Source of the DNA: Bradyrhizobium iriomotense
Lineage (GTDB): Bacteria > Pseudomonadota > Alphaproteobacteria > Rhizobiales > Xanthobacteraceae
DNA: 64,000 nt
Direction of reading: 5' to 3'
NCBI RefSeq assembly: GCF_018130765.1
Contig: NZ_JAFCJZ010000003.1
Span: forward strand, 124,001-188,000
Each line of letters starts with the position of its first letter. Position 1 is the first letter of the stretch. The notes below the pieces were generated by a model that was not told the origin of the DNA, did not search any database, and saw only the letters and a program-made list of their open reading frames with translations. Below, in pieces: positions 43,097 through 51,479 of this stretch. The position numbers were made by a program, and so were the translations under genes.

Positions 43097-44096
43097 GGTC
43101 GAGATCAATGCCGTCTCCAAGGCCTTCGGCAAGACTCAAGCCTTGAGTGATCTATCGCTGACCGTCGGCGACGGTGAGTTCGTGGCATTGCTCGGGCCGA
43201 CCGGTGCCGGCAAGACCACCGCATTGCGCTTGATCGCCGGATTGGAGCAGCCAGATTGTGGCTCGATCCGTATCGACGGGCGCAGTGTGACCGGCGATGC
43301 GCCGGCGGACCGCGATGTTGCCTTTGTCTTCCAGCAATATTCGCTGTATCCGCACCTCACCGTGTTCGAGAACATGGCCTTCGCGTTGCGTGCGCCGACC
43401 CGCCGTGTGCCCGAAGCCGATATCCACGCGAAGGTGCAGGAGGTGGCGCGCCTGCTTCATATCGAGACCAAGCTGGACAACAAAGCGACGCAGCTGTCAG
43501 GCGGGCAGATGCAGCGCGTCGCGATCGGCCGTGCGCTGGTCCGCTCGCCCTCGATCTATCTGATGGACGAGCCGCTCTCCTCGCTGGATGCCAAGCTTCG
43601 CGGCGAACTCCGCCTCGAGCTCAAGCGGATCCAGGTCGATCTCGGCGCGACGATCCTCTATGTCACCCACGATCAGACCGAGGCGATGACCATGGCGTCG
43701 CGCATCGGCGTGATCGAAGGCGGGCGGCTGATGCAGATCGGCACGCCGCGGGAGATCTACGAGAACCCAATCAACGCGCATGTCGCGGCGCGGCTGGGCC
43801 AGCCGACGATCAATCTGCTGCCGGCGGCACTGTTCGCGGGGGCGCCCGTCGGCGTCGAGACGATTGGCGCGCGGACCGAGCACCTGACGATTGCTCGCGG
43901 CGGCGGCGACATATCGGCAACCGTCAAGCGGGTCGAGCATCTCGGCGACCAGAGCCACCTTCATCTCGATCTCGCGGGCCGGCCTGTTGTGACCCTGGCA
44001 GATCCCGAGGCGGGTTTTGGGGCCGGAGACGTCGTTTCGCTCCGTCTGAATGAACCACTGTTTTTCGATGCGAAGGGCTGGAGGGTAGCGGCATGA
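43089..44096 (+). CDS. ABC transporter ATPase 2 (MalK-like)
   Basis: 335 aa from ATG 43089 (MAEVEINAVSKAFG), which overlaps the end of ATPase 1; the frame is open from 43074. Walker A GPTGAGKTTALRL, signature LSGGQMQRVAIGRA, Walker B YLMDEPLSSLD, and TOBE-like C-terminus. It is the second ATPase of the transporter. The stop overlaps the dhaL start by four bases, tying transport to the kinase genes. Confidence 0.9.
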   Translation: MAEVEINAVSKAFGKTQALSDLSLTVGDGEFVALLGPTGAGKTTALRLIAGLEQPDCGSIRIDGRSVTGDAPADRDVAFVFQQYSLYPHLTVFENMAFALRAPTRRVPEADIHAKVQEVARLLHIETKLDNKATQLSGGQMQRVAIGRALVRSPSIYLMDEPLSSLDAKLRGELRLELKRIQVDLGATILYVTHDQTEAMTMASRIGVIEGGRLMQIGTPREIYENPINAHVAARLGQPTINLLPAALFAGAPVGVETIGARTEHLTIARGGGDISATVKRVEHLGDQSHLHLDLAGRPVVTLADPEAGFGAGDVVSLRLNEPLFFDAKGWRVAA

Positions 44097-44707
44097 GCCT
44101 TGATCGGGTAGCCAGGGAAAGATTGGTGCGTGCGCTGGCAGCGTCGGTGATCGAACACGCGGACGAGTTGACGAGCCTCGACCAGGCGATTGGCGATGGG
44201 GATCACGGGTTGAACATGAAGCGCGGTTTCGAGGCGGTGCTGGCGGCATTGCCGGGCCTTGCCGACAAGTCGCTCCCGGAAATGCTGAAGGCGATCGGAA
44301 TGACGTTGGTGATGAAGGTCGGCGGGGCTTCGGGGCCGCTGGTCGGGACATTCTTCATGGAACTGGGCAAGGCACTTCCGGGGCAGCCGAGCCGGGCCGA
44401 TCTGGTCGCTGCGACGGAGAAGGCAATCGAGGCCGTCAAGGCGCGCGGCCGTTCGGATGCAGGACAGAAGACGCTGCTGGATGTCCTGGTGCCGGTTCAC
44501 GCGGTTCTAGCGGGAGGCGGCGATGCCAAGGCGATCGCCGCCGAGGCGATGCAAGCGGCCGATCGCACCACGCCGATGCAGGCGCTTCGCGGCCGCGCGT
44601 CGTTTCTTGGCGAACGTTCCATCGGTCATATGGACCCGGGCTCGCGCTCGGCGTCCCTTCTGATCGGTGCAGCAGTTGAGACACTGGAGCTCGGGGTCAA
44701 TACATGA
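44093..44707 (+). CDS. dhaL: Dihydroxyacetone kinase subunit DhaL (ADP-binding)
   Basis: 204 aa. DQAIGDGDHGLNMKRGFEAV supplies the Asp residues that hold Mg-ADP, and GGASGPLVGTFF plus DVLVPV and MDPGSRSASL complete the family pattern. In the PTS-dependent system DhaL keeps tightly bound ADP, is rephosphorylated by DhaM and passes phosphate to the substrate on DhaK. The start overlaps ATPase 2 and the end overlaps dhaM (ATGA). Confidence 0.92.
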   Translation: MSLDRVARERLVRALAASVIEHADELTSLDQAIGDGDHGLNMKRGFEAVLAALPGLADKSLPEMLKAIGMTLVMKVGGASGPLVGTFFMELGKALPGQPSRADLVAATEKAIEAVKARGRSDAGQKTLLDVLVPVHAVLAGGGDAKAIAAEAMQAADRTTPMQALRGRASFLGERSIGHMDPGSRSASLLIGAAVETLELGVNT

Positions 44708-45090
44708 GCAACGTCGGAATTGTCATCGTGTCGCATTCGCCGAAAGTCGCGGAAGGCGCGGCCGATATGGTGCGCCAGATGGTCGGAGACGCAGTACCGC
44801 TGGCCTGGACCGGTGGCGATGTCGATGGCGGGCTCGGTACGAACGTTGCAGGAATCCTCGAGGCGATCGAGACGGCCTGGTCACCGGCAGGCGTTGCGAT
44901 CCTCGTCGATCTTGGCGGTGCCGAGACCAATTCGGAGATGGCGGTCGAGATGCTCCCCGAAGACCGGCGCGCGCGCGTGCTGGTCTGTAATGCTCCGGTG
45001 GTCGAGGGGGCCGTGATCGCTGCGACCGAATCTTCGGGCGGCTCATCGCTTGCCGCCGTCAAGCGCAGTGCGGAGGAATTCTATGCATGA
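44704..45090 (+). CDS. dhaM: DhaM EIIA-mannose-type phosphotransfer subunit (single domain)
   Basis: 128 aa, about the size of the EIIA domain alone. VGIVIVSHSPKVAEGAADM has the phospho-accepting His11; LGTNVAGILEAIE and ILVDLGGAETNSEMAVE follow as in EIIA-Man/DhaM. E. coli DhaM also carries HPr and EI-like domains; here these are the next two genes. It transfers phosphate to ADP on DhaL. It overlaps the HPr gene by eight bases. Confidence 0.9.
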   Translation: MSNVGIVIVSHSPKVAEGAADMVRQMVGDAVPLAWTGGDVDGGLGTNVAGILEAIETAWSPAGVAILVDLGGAETNSEMAVEMLPEDRRARVLVCNAPVVEGAVIAATESSGGSSLAAVKRSAEEFYA

Positions 45091-45397
45091 TGCCAACGCC
45101 AACCGGGCGGCCCAGACGTTTGCGCCGCTGACCGCCTCGGCGGTCCTCGTTAATCCGGTCGGCCTGCACGCGCGGCCGTCGGTGAAGCTCACGCAATGCG
45201 CGAAAGGCTTTGCCGCCAAGATCGAAATTGCGCTTGCTGCCGACGGACCCTGGACCGACGCCAAGAGCCCGGTGAAGGTGATGCGTGTGAAAGCGCCGCA
45301 AGGCGCGACGCTGTATTTCCGCGTCGCTGGTCCCGATGGTGACGCGGCGCTCGCGGCCATGCTGGCGCTGGTGCATGACGGTTTCGGCGAGGCGTAG
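45083..45397 (+). CDS. HPr-like phosphocarrier protein
   Basis: 104 aa from ATG 45083, overlapping dhaM. LVNPVGLHARPSVKL has the active His29; the extra 14 N-terminal residues make it longer than HPr (85-90 aa). AKSPVKVM contains the Ser equivalent to the HPr Ser46. It is dedicated to DhaM by context. The next gene (EI) starts four bases after the stop. Confidence 0.88.
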   Translation: MHDANANRAAQTFAPLTASAVLVNPVGLHARPSVKLTQCAKGFAAKIEIALAADGPWTDAKSPVKVMRVKAPQGATLYFRVAGPDGDAALAAMLALVHDGFGEA

Positions 45398-45401
45398 AAT
45401 C

Positions 45402-47000
45402 GTGGGCGAAATTCATCTCACCGGCCATCCCGCTTCACCTGGCCTTGCCATCGGCCCGGTCGCCGTGCTGACGAGGGCAGTGGCGAGCAGGGCGACGAAG
45501 GGCGATCCCGCGCAGGAGGCCGCAGCGCTGAAGACGGCGATCGAGAGGGCCGCCGTGGAGCTCGCTGAGCTGATCGCGACGGTTCATGGCGAGGCCGCGG
45601 AGATCCTGGAGTTCCAGGTCGCGATGCTCGGTGACGATGCGCTTGCAGAGGGGGCTTACGAAGCTATTGCGGGCGGCACCGTTGCCGATCAGGCCTGGCG
45701 CGCAGCACTCGACGCGGAGATCGCCGGCTATCGCGCGGCGGATGAGGAATATTTCCGGGCGCGCGCCGCCGATCTCGTCGATATCCGCGATCGCGTGCTC
45801 GCGGGCCTGAATGGTGCGGATGCGATCGCAAAGATCTCCGGCGATTCCGTCGTCACGGGTGACGATATTTCGCCATCGACGTTTCTGGCCGTCGATTGGA
45901 CTCGTGGCGGTGCCATTGCGCTCGCTAGCGGGTCGCCGTCGTCGCATGTCGCGATGCTCGCGCGATCGCGTGGCGCCCCGATGGTGGTTGGACTAGGTCC
46001 ATTGCCATGGAACGGACAGCCGCCATCACTGGCGTTGGTCGACGGCGACAGCGGCACTGTGATCTTCGATCCCAAGCCCGAAACGCGCCGCCTGTTCGAG
46101 CGCCGCATGGCGGCTGCGAATGCGGCAAAGATTGCGGCCGACGCCGGTCGCCTCAAGCCGGCGCTGACGGCCGATGGAAGGCGTATCGCCGTTCTCCTCA
46201 ATGTCGCTGCGCCCGACGACCTTGCGGGTCTCGATCCCGCCATCTGCGACGGCATCGGCCTCGTGCGCACCGAGTTTCTGTTCGAGGGATCGAGGGGCCT
46301 GCCCGGTGAGGATACCCAGTACGCCGTCTACCGCCGCATCCTCGAGTGGGCCGCAGGACGGCCGGTGACGATCCGCACGCTTGATGCCGGCGGAGACAAG
46401 CCAATTCCTGGCGTGACGGTCGATGGCGAGCGCAATCCATTCCTGGGCTTGCGCGGGATCCGGCTCTCGCTGGCGCGGCCGGAGGTGTTTCGCGTGCAGT
46501 TGCGGGCGCTGTGCCGTGCGGCCGTGCATGGGACGCTGAAGGTGATGCTGCCGATGGTGGCGATCCCTTCGGAGCTCGATCGCGCCAACGCCATGCTGGA
46601 CTCAGAGTTTGCGGCCCTCGGCGCAGAGGGTATCGCCTGCGCCCGGCCGCCGCTCGGCATCATGGTCGAGGTCCCGTCGGCAGCGCTCTGCGCCGAGGAT
46701 TTCGGCGCGGCGTTCTATTCCATCGGGTCGAACGACCTGACCCAATACACAATGGCTGCGGCACGCGATATCGGCGCTGTTGCCGACCTCAACGATGCCG
46801 GTCATCCCGCGGTGCTGGCGCTGATCGCGCGGACGGTTGAGGCCGGGCGCAAACGCGGCGTCGAGGTCTCGCTCTGCGGCGACGCCGCGGCGGACACGCG
46901 CTTGACGAAGGCGCTGCTGGCGACTGGCTTGACGACTCTTTCGGTCTCGCCGATTGCGGTGGCGCGGCTCAAGGCCGCCATTGCCGGGGTGAGCGCATGA
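45402..47000 (+). CDS. ptsI: PTS enzyme I (PEP-protein phosphotransferase), full length
   Basis: 532 aa from GTG 45402 (GEIHLTGHPASPGLAIGP follows). His182 in GSPSSHVAMLARSRG is the phosphorylation site, and the C-terminal PEP barrel has IGLVRTEFLF, IRTLDAGGDKPI, RGIRLSLARPEVFR, SIGSNDLTQYTM and Cys492 in SLCGDAAAD. This is a complete enzyme I, not the EI fragment fused to DhaM in enterobacteria. It draws phosphate from PEP for the HPr-DhaM-DhaL relay. A genomic PtsP (nitrogen PTS) enzyme would differ by an N-terminal GAF domain, absent here. Confidence 0.9.
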   Translation: MGEIHLTGHPASPGLAIGPVAVLTRAVASRATKGDPAQEAAALKTAIERAAVELAELIATVHGEAAEILEFQVAMLGDDALAEGAYEAIAGGTVADQAWRAALDAEIAGYRAADEEYFRARAADLVDIRDRVLAGLNGADAIAKISGDSVVTGDDISPSTFLAVDWTRGGAIALASGSPSSHVAMLARSRGAPMVVGLGPLPWNGQPPSLALVDGDSGTVIFDPKPETRRLFERRMAAANAAKIAADAGRLKPALTADGRRIAVLLNVAAPDDLAGLDPAICDGIGLVRTEFLFEGSRGLPGEDTQYAVYRRILEWAAGRPVTIRTLDAGGDKPIPGVTVDGERNPFLGLRGIRLSLARPEVFRVQLRALCRAAVHGTLKVMLPMVAIPSELDRANAMLDSEFAALGAEGIACARPPLGIMVEVPSAALCAEDFGAAFYSIGSNDLTQYTMAAARDIGAVADLNDAGHPAVLALIARTVEAGRKRGVEVSLCGDAAADTRLTKALLATGLTTLSVSPIAVARLKAAIAGVSA

Positions 47001-47428
47001 GTGACGACGCAGGCGAAGACACAAGCCGGCCGGGCGATAGCAATGTCGCGGACTACAAGCTCATTTTGCGGCGGGCCCTCGACAACCGGCCATCGGGGAC
47101 GCGGTTGAAGCTTGCGGCGGCGCTCGGCAAGAATCGCTCCTTCGTCAGCCAGATTACCAATCCCGCCTATCTGGTGCCGATCCCGGCCAAGCATGTCGCG
47201 ATCATCTTCGAGGTCTGTCACCTCTCCGGTACCGAGCGTGCGGCGTTCCTCGAAGCCTATGGTCGCGCGCATCCGGGGCGGCTGCGCGGCGCCCATCGCG
47301 AGGCGCGCACGCGCATCGTTACCGTGACCGTGCCAGATCTCGGCGACGACAAGAAAAATCGCGCGCTCGAGCAACTGATCGTCGACTTTGCTGCCCAGCT
47401 CGCCCGCTACGCCGAGAGCATCGGCTGA
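46997..47428 (+). CDS. HTH (XRE-like) regulator of the dihydroxyacetone module
   Basis: 143 aa. KLAAALGKNRSFVSQITNP is a helix-turn-helix, and the region LVPIPAKHVAIIFEVCHLSGTERAAFLEAY extends it. The C-terminal half (RALEQLIVDFAAQLARYAES) is helical and may dimerise. The start overlaps the enzyme I stop by four bases. It lies inside the operon, so it may be autoregulatory, reading phosphorelay or substrate state. The operator candidate is 38243-38270. It is not a DhaR/DhaS type. Confidence 0.7.
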   Translation: MSDDAGEDTSRPGDSNVADYKLILRRALDNRPSGTRLKLAAALGKNRSFVSQITNPAYLVPIPAKHVAIIFEVCHLSGTERAAFLEAYGRAHPGRLRGAHREARTRIVTVTVPDLGDDKKNRALEQLIVDFAAQLARYAESIG

Positions 47429-47465
47429 CGAATTCGAAACGCAAAAAGATAACCGGGAGGACGCC

Positions 47466-48455
47466 ATGAAAAAGCTGATCAACAGCGCCGACACGGTGCT
47501 CGAAGAGAGTCTCGACGGGTTGGCGGCTGCACATGCTGACATCCTGCTGCTCGGCGCCGAGCGGAAGTTCGTGCGCCGCCGCACGCTAAAGCCGGGCAAG
47601 GTCGCGCTCATCTCTGGCGGCGGCTCCGGCCATGAACCGCTTCATGCGGGTTTCGTCGGCCACGGCATGCTCGATGCCGCCTGTCCGGGCCAGGTCTTCA
47701 CGTCACCGACGCCGGACCAGATGATCGAGGCGGCGGAGGCCGTCGACACCGGGGCAGGCGTGCTCTTCATCGTCAAGAATTACGAAGGCGATGTGATGAA
47801 CTTCACCATGGCCGCCGAGATGGCCGGGCGCGAGGTCGCAAGCGTCGTGACCAACGACGATGTCGCGGTCGAGAAATCGACCTACACGACCGGCCGTCGC
47901 GGTGTCGCGGGCACGCTGATCGTGGAAAAGATGGTCGGCGCCGCTGCTGAAAGGGGAATGCCGCTCGCCGCGCTCAAGACGCTCGGCGATGACGTCAACC
48001 GACGCACCCGCTCGATGGGGGTAGCGCTGCTGCCGTGCACGATTCCGGCGGCAGGCCGGCCGAACTTCACCCTGGCCGACAATGAAATGGAAATGGGCGT
48101 CGGCATTCATGGCGAGCCGGGTCGTCGCCGGGTGCCGCTGGCATCGGCCGATGCCATTGCTGCCGAGATGCTCAACGCGATCCTGGGCGATCTCGCGCCG
48201 AGCAAGGGCAGTGAAGTGCTTCTTCTGATCAACGGGTTTGGCGCGACGCCGCTGATCGAGCTCTATCTGATGGCCAACAGTGCCAAGCGCATTCTGGACG
48301 GAGCGGGGATGACGGCTACGCGTTTCCTCACCGGCTCCTATGTGACGTCTCTCGACATGGCCGGTGCTTCGATCACTGTCTCAGTGCTCGACGCTCAGGC
48401 AAAAGAATTGTGGGACGCCCCAGTGCATACCGCGGCGCTACGCTGGGGTATCTGA
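47466..48455 (+). CDS. dhaK: Dihydroxyacetone kinase subunit DhaK
   Basis: 329 aa from ATG 47466, preceded by GGGAGG. ALISGGGSGHEPLHAGFVG is the substrate-binding loop, IVKNYEGDVMNF follows, and His215 in GIHGEPG is the His that covalently holds dihydroxyacetone as a hemiaminal. The family length is 330-360 aa. It is the last gene of the module, 37 bases after the HTH gene. Confidence 0.93.
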   Translation: MKKLINSADTVLEESLDGLAAAHADILLLGAERKFVRRRTLKPGKVALISGGGSGHEPLHAGFVGHGMLDAACPGQVFTSPTPDQMIEAAEAVDTGAGVLFIVKNYEGDVMNFTMAAEMAGREVASVVTNDDVAVEKSTYTTGRRGVAGTLIVEKMVGAAAERGMPLAALKTLGDDVNRRTRSMGVALLPCTIPAAGRPNFTLADNEMEMGVGIHGEPGRRRVPLASADAIAAEMLNAILGDLAPSKGSEVLLLINGFGATPLIELYLMANSAKRILDGAGMTATRFLTGSYVTSLDMAGASITVSVLDAQAKELWDAPVHTAALRWGI

Positions 48456-48630
48456 TGGACGGAAACCAGGTTCAATCATGCGCGACAATAAGATACTCCT
48501 GAGGCTCGCTATGCGGCCGTCGGCCAAGTAGTCGACCCATAGACACGATCAGTGGAGTGGAGAGTAGGTCCTCGAAAGTTGATGACAGGGCGTTTTGCTC
48601 AACGCGGACCATCATTGCCGTGACGCGCTG

Positions 48631-48669
48631 TTCGTTGCTGTATTTGGCTCAACTTGGTCCATGATGGAT
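48631..48669 (+). repeat. Decayed repeat, copy B (left part of 37.7-kb repeat)
   Basis: Matches 37695-37735 with a few substitutions and two one-base gaps, ending in ATGATGGAT (48661-48669), where the match to copy A stops. Confidence 0.65.
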
Positions 48670-48745
48670 CTTACGCCGCAGCGCGCTGCCTTAGACGGCG
48701 AAGCGGGAATTACCGGCAGTTCCCAAGGGGCACCCGGCCTGCGAA

Positions 48746-48773
48746 TTATACTCACATCGCGGAATGAGTATAA
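48746..48773. promoter_or_regulatory. Perfect 9-bp dyad without adjacent gene
   Basis: TTATACTCA (48746-48754) and TGAGTATAA (48765-48773) are exact complements across ten bases. It looks like a regulator binding site, but the nearest downstream genes are convergent or far away, so it may be a relic of a lost gene. Confidence 0.45.
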
Positions 48774-48994
48774 CCGAGGCGCCCTGCGCGCTCCTCCCCT
48801 CGTGACGTGTGCACTGAAAATCCGAAGAGGCGATTTCCGCTTCCAATTCACGCATATATAGCCCTAAAACAGCGAGGCTGCGGAAGCCTCGTCAAACCAG
48901 ATTTCTCAATCGGTCCCATTACAGATAGGGTCGATCGAAGTCGAAATATCTCAGCAAAATGAATGCCTTAGATCGAAAGTTTTCTTGCGCTCCG

Positions 48995-49083
48995 ATGATG
49001 GATTGGCGCGAGAGTTTAAGGTTTTCAATTGGTTAGATGGCGCCGTGTGCACGACGTGTGCACCGGGAGATCAAGAATAATCT
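48995..49083 (+). repeat. Decayed repeat, copy C (right part of 37.7-kb repeat)
   Basis: Starts with ATGATGGAT (48995-49003) and matches 37727-37804 at roughly three bases in four, with an extra duplicated GTGTGCACGAC of about 9-10 bases. Together with copy B it equals the complete copy A with 325 bases (48670-48994) between. Confidence 0.65.
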
Positions 49084-49500
49084 CATGACAGCCAATATGA
49101 GCTGGGCTTCTTAATTGGCACCGCCCCTCTGGGTGGCGAACCTGGACGACCAAAATTTCCGGAGGCGGGGACGGCGTCAGCGCATGCTTGACGTTAAAGA
49201 GCCGTCAAACCGGAAGGCGCCTGACATCAGTCGGAGCGATGGAGGCTCATCACGGCATCTCTCAGCCGCAGCGGAAATTAGCGACGCTTCCTCCGGGGCA
49301 GTCACCACCTCGATGTAGATCCCGCTTTCGGCGCGCTCCAGCGCCTGGGACTACGATCTCCCGCGATGTTGCACTTCTGACGGTCTCGGGCGAAGCCCAC
49401 TGGTGCGGATTGCGTTGGCTTGGACGAAGGGTGAAGCAGCCGAGAGCTCGCTGCTTCTTGGTAAGGGCGCTTCAGATTCCGGCCGTATGTGCTTTTCCCG

Positions 49501-50580
49501 CTACGTCGAGACGCCAAACAGCTTGCGCACTGCCGGGAGCCATTCGCCGGTCATCGTGAACTCGAGCCCGAGTCGAGCTCCACCAGCGATCGCCAGCATC
49601 GTGACCGGCGCCGAGACAGCGAGCGTCGAAAACGCGGTCAGTCCCTGTCCGACGGTGCATCCCATTGACATGATCCCGCCGATGCCCATCAGAAGCGCGC
49701 CGGTCATGTGCCGCTTCAATTCGCGCGCGTCATCGCAGGCTTCCCAGCGGAAGCCGCGCAAGAGCAATGCGGCGGCAAATGAGCCGGCTACGACACCGGC
49801 GACGGACCCGATACCAAAATTCAACCGAGCGCCGGAAAAGGTTGCGATGTAGAGAATTGCGTCGCCGAGTGGAGCGACGAAAGTGAGCGAGGAGACCCGC
49901 GCCGGGTCGAACTCGTCATCTGCCAGCCATCCGGTCGCGAACCAACCGAAGGCGATCGCAGCGCCGACCGCAAAGCCGGAGGCCAAGAGACGTGGCGATC
50001 GGATTAGTCTGCCATCTGCGAGGGCCCAGAAGGCAAGCGCAGCGGCAATCGAAACGACGAGGATGGCGCGCATCGTGCTCCCCGCGCCGAGCAGCGAGGT
50101 CAGCGTCTGGTTATTGCCCTCGGAGAGCCGGAGCGATAACGGCTCGACCAGCGTCACGCGCAGCACGCCGGTGATCCCGCGCATGGTGGCGAGCGCCGAG
50201 AGGCCGAGCACGAGAAAGACCACGATGGCGCGCAGATCGCCGCCGCCGATGCGCACCAGCGTACCGAAGCCGCAGGTGCCGACCAGCGCCATGCCGATGC
50301 CAAACATCAGCCCGCCGATGATCGCGCCGCCAAGGCCGATCGACGGGGTCAAGTAGATCGATCGCGACAGATCGACGACGCCGAATTCGGCGAGCGCCTG
50401 GGTAGCGAGCAGAGCGACCGCCGCAGCCAGCGCGAAGGATTTCAACCGGCGAAAATCCGCCCCGAAGAACGCATCCTCGAGCATCGCGAGCGTGCAAAAC
50501 CGCCCGGCGCGGCCCGCTACGCCGAGCACGCCGCCAGCAGCCAGTCCGCATGCAAATGCGATGGTTGAGGGACTCAGCAT
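49501..50580 (-). CDS. soxT: YeeE/YedE-family sulfur transporter (SoxT-like)
   Basis: 359 aa, about nine TM segments. Two internal repeats show GLMFGIGMALVGTCGFGTLVRIG and GALLMGIGGIMSMGCTVGQGL, each with the conserved Cys of the YeeE thiosulfate uptake path. It is last in the minus-strand run SoxS-SoxR-this gene, the order known for soxSRT. It probably imports thiosulfate or another sulfur compound, possibly as an inducer for SoxR. A second YeeE protein lies at 61468-62616. Confidence 0.82.
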   Translation of the reverse strand: MLSPSTIAFACGLAAGGVLGVAGRAGRFCTLAMLEDAFFGADFRRLKSFALAAAVALLATQALAEFGVVDLSRSIYLTPSIGLGGAIIGGLMFGIGMALVGTCGFGTLVRIGGGDLRAIVVFLVLGLSALATMRGITGVLRVTLVEPLSLRLSEGNNQTLTSLLGAGSTMRAILVVSIAAALAFWALADGRLIRSPRLLASGFAVGAAIAFGWFATGWLADDEFDPARVSSLTFVAPLGDAILYIATFSGARLNFGIGSVAGVVAGSFAAALLLRGFRWEACDDARELKRHMTGALLMGIGGIMSMGCTVGQGLTAFSTLAVSAPVTMLAIAGGARLGLEFTMTGEWLPAVRKLFGVST

Positions 50581-50652
50581 GCCTCCCCGGGATGTTTGTT
50601 CTGCTTGTCGGGCAGTCTGCGCTGGGAAGGGGCGAAAATCCAGCGCGGAGAA

Positions 50653-51003
50653 TTACCGGCGCCGCCGCCGCACCGGCTCGCAAAAGACATCGTAGATGGC
50701 AGTGAGGATCTTGCGCACGTCCTCATTGGCGAGGCTGTAGTAGATCGCCTTGCCGTCGCGGCGGGTCGTGACGAGCCGGTCGAGCCTGAGCCGCGCGAGC
50801 TGCTGGGAGACAGTCGACTGCCGCTCGCCGAGGAACTGCTCGAGCTCGGTCACGGATTTCTCGCCTTCGGCGAGGATGCAAAGCAGCAGCAACCGGGATT
50901 CATGCGACAGAGCCTTGAGCATGTCGCTTGCTTCGCGCGCCTTCTCGATCATCTGCTCGAGCTCGGCGGACCCCTCGATCTCCTTCAGCTTTGGCAATGG
51001 CAT
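50653..51003 (-). CDS. soxR: ArsR-family thiol-persulfide-responsive repressor (SoxR/SqrR/BigR type)
   Basis: 116 aa from the ATG at 51003, which has GAGGA ten bases upstream; an ATG at 51054 would overlap soxS. Winged helix with SVTELEQFLGERQSTVSQQLARL as recognition helix. Cys42 (LLLLCILAEGEKS) and Cys108 (IYDVFCEP) match the spacing of the SqrR/BigR dithiol pair that forms a persulfide/tetrasulfide bridge when reactive sulfur is present and releases DNA. It should repress the sox genes; candidate sites are the ATATCATNAT copies. Confidence 0.9.
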   Translation of the reverse strand: MPLPKLKEIEGSAELEQMIEKAREASDMLKALSHESRLLLLCILAEGEKSVTELEQFLGERQSTVSQQLARLRLDRLVTTRRDGKAIYYSLANEDVRKILTAIYDVFCEPVRRRRR

Positions 51004-51032
51004 CGCGTCAAATTCCTCAAAGACGTCTGTGG

Positions 51033-51410
51033 TCACGACCCGCCTTGTGCCCATCCTGATCCAGCCAGGATCCGGTCCAACAGGCCGAAGAAGAAGGCGT
51101 CCCCCGGATAGCCGCGAATGCGCCCGATCTCACGGCCCTCTTTTACCACGACGAAGGTCGGCGTGAAGGCACCAGGATCGATTGCAGCGAGATCGGCGGG
51201 CAGGGGGCCGTTCAGATTGACGCGGCGGAGCGGCGCCGCCCGGGCTTCCTCGGTCTTGCCGTAGATCGGCGCGATCTCGGCGTCAAAACGCGCGCACCAG
51301 ACACAGCCGACCCGCTCGAACATGACGAGCTCGGCGGCGCGCGAACGCGCTACCGGGAGCGCGAGCGCGGCAAGGGCTGCGAGCAATGCGATGATTCGGC
51401 TCATCCCCAC
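51033..51410 (-). CDS. soxS: Periplasmic thioredoxin-like protein SoxS
   Basis: 125 aa. Signal peptide (IIALLAALAALALPVARSRA), then ELVMFERVGCVWCARFDAEI with the CxxC pair Cys-Val-Trp-Cys, and TPTFVVVKEG with the cis-Pro. SoxS keeps the SoxY-type thiol reduced or active in the periplasm. It is first in the minus-strand run before soxR and divergent from ccdA/soxV across 69 bases. Confidence 0.87.
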   Translation of the reverse strand: MGMSRIIALLAALAALALPVARSRAAELVMFERVGCVWCARFDAEIAPIYGKTEEARAAPLRRVNLNGPLPADLAAIDPGAFTPTFVVVKEGREIGRIRGYPGDAFFFGLLDRILAGSGWAQGGS

Positions 51411-51440
51411 GGAACGACCTCTGGACTTCCCTGACTCTTT

Positions 51441-51464
51441 ATATCATTATATTCGTATATGTAC
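51441..51464. promoter_or_regulatory. AT-rich operator candidate, soxS/soxV divergent promoter
   Basis: ATATCATTAT at 51441-51450 is one of three ATATCATNAT copies, followed by ATTCGTATATGTAC. A partial dyad CATTATA / TATATG is visible. It lies in a 69-base divergent gap and would cover both promoters. Confidence 0.55.
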
Positions 51465-51479
51465 TAGGGATGAAGCGCA

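Larger units (their letters stand above)
48456..49500. other. Gene-free gap with decayed repeats between dihydroxyacetone module and Sox island
   Basis: About 1 kb with no supportable gene. It contains two partial copies of the 37.7-kb repeat, a perfect 9-bp dyad (48746-48773), and a hairpin CGAGGCT/AGCCTCG (48873-48891) without a T tract. Small open frames in this stretch have no recognisable motifs. Confidence 0.65.

Noticed and set aside
48595..48861. 88-codon plus-strand frame
   Set aside because: It runs through repeat copy B and the orphan dyad; no conserved product and no ribosome site.
48873..48891. CGAGGCT/AGCCTCG hairpin in the 48.5-49.5 kb gap
   Set aside because: No T tract and no adjacent gene end; left as part of the gene-free gap.
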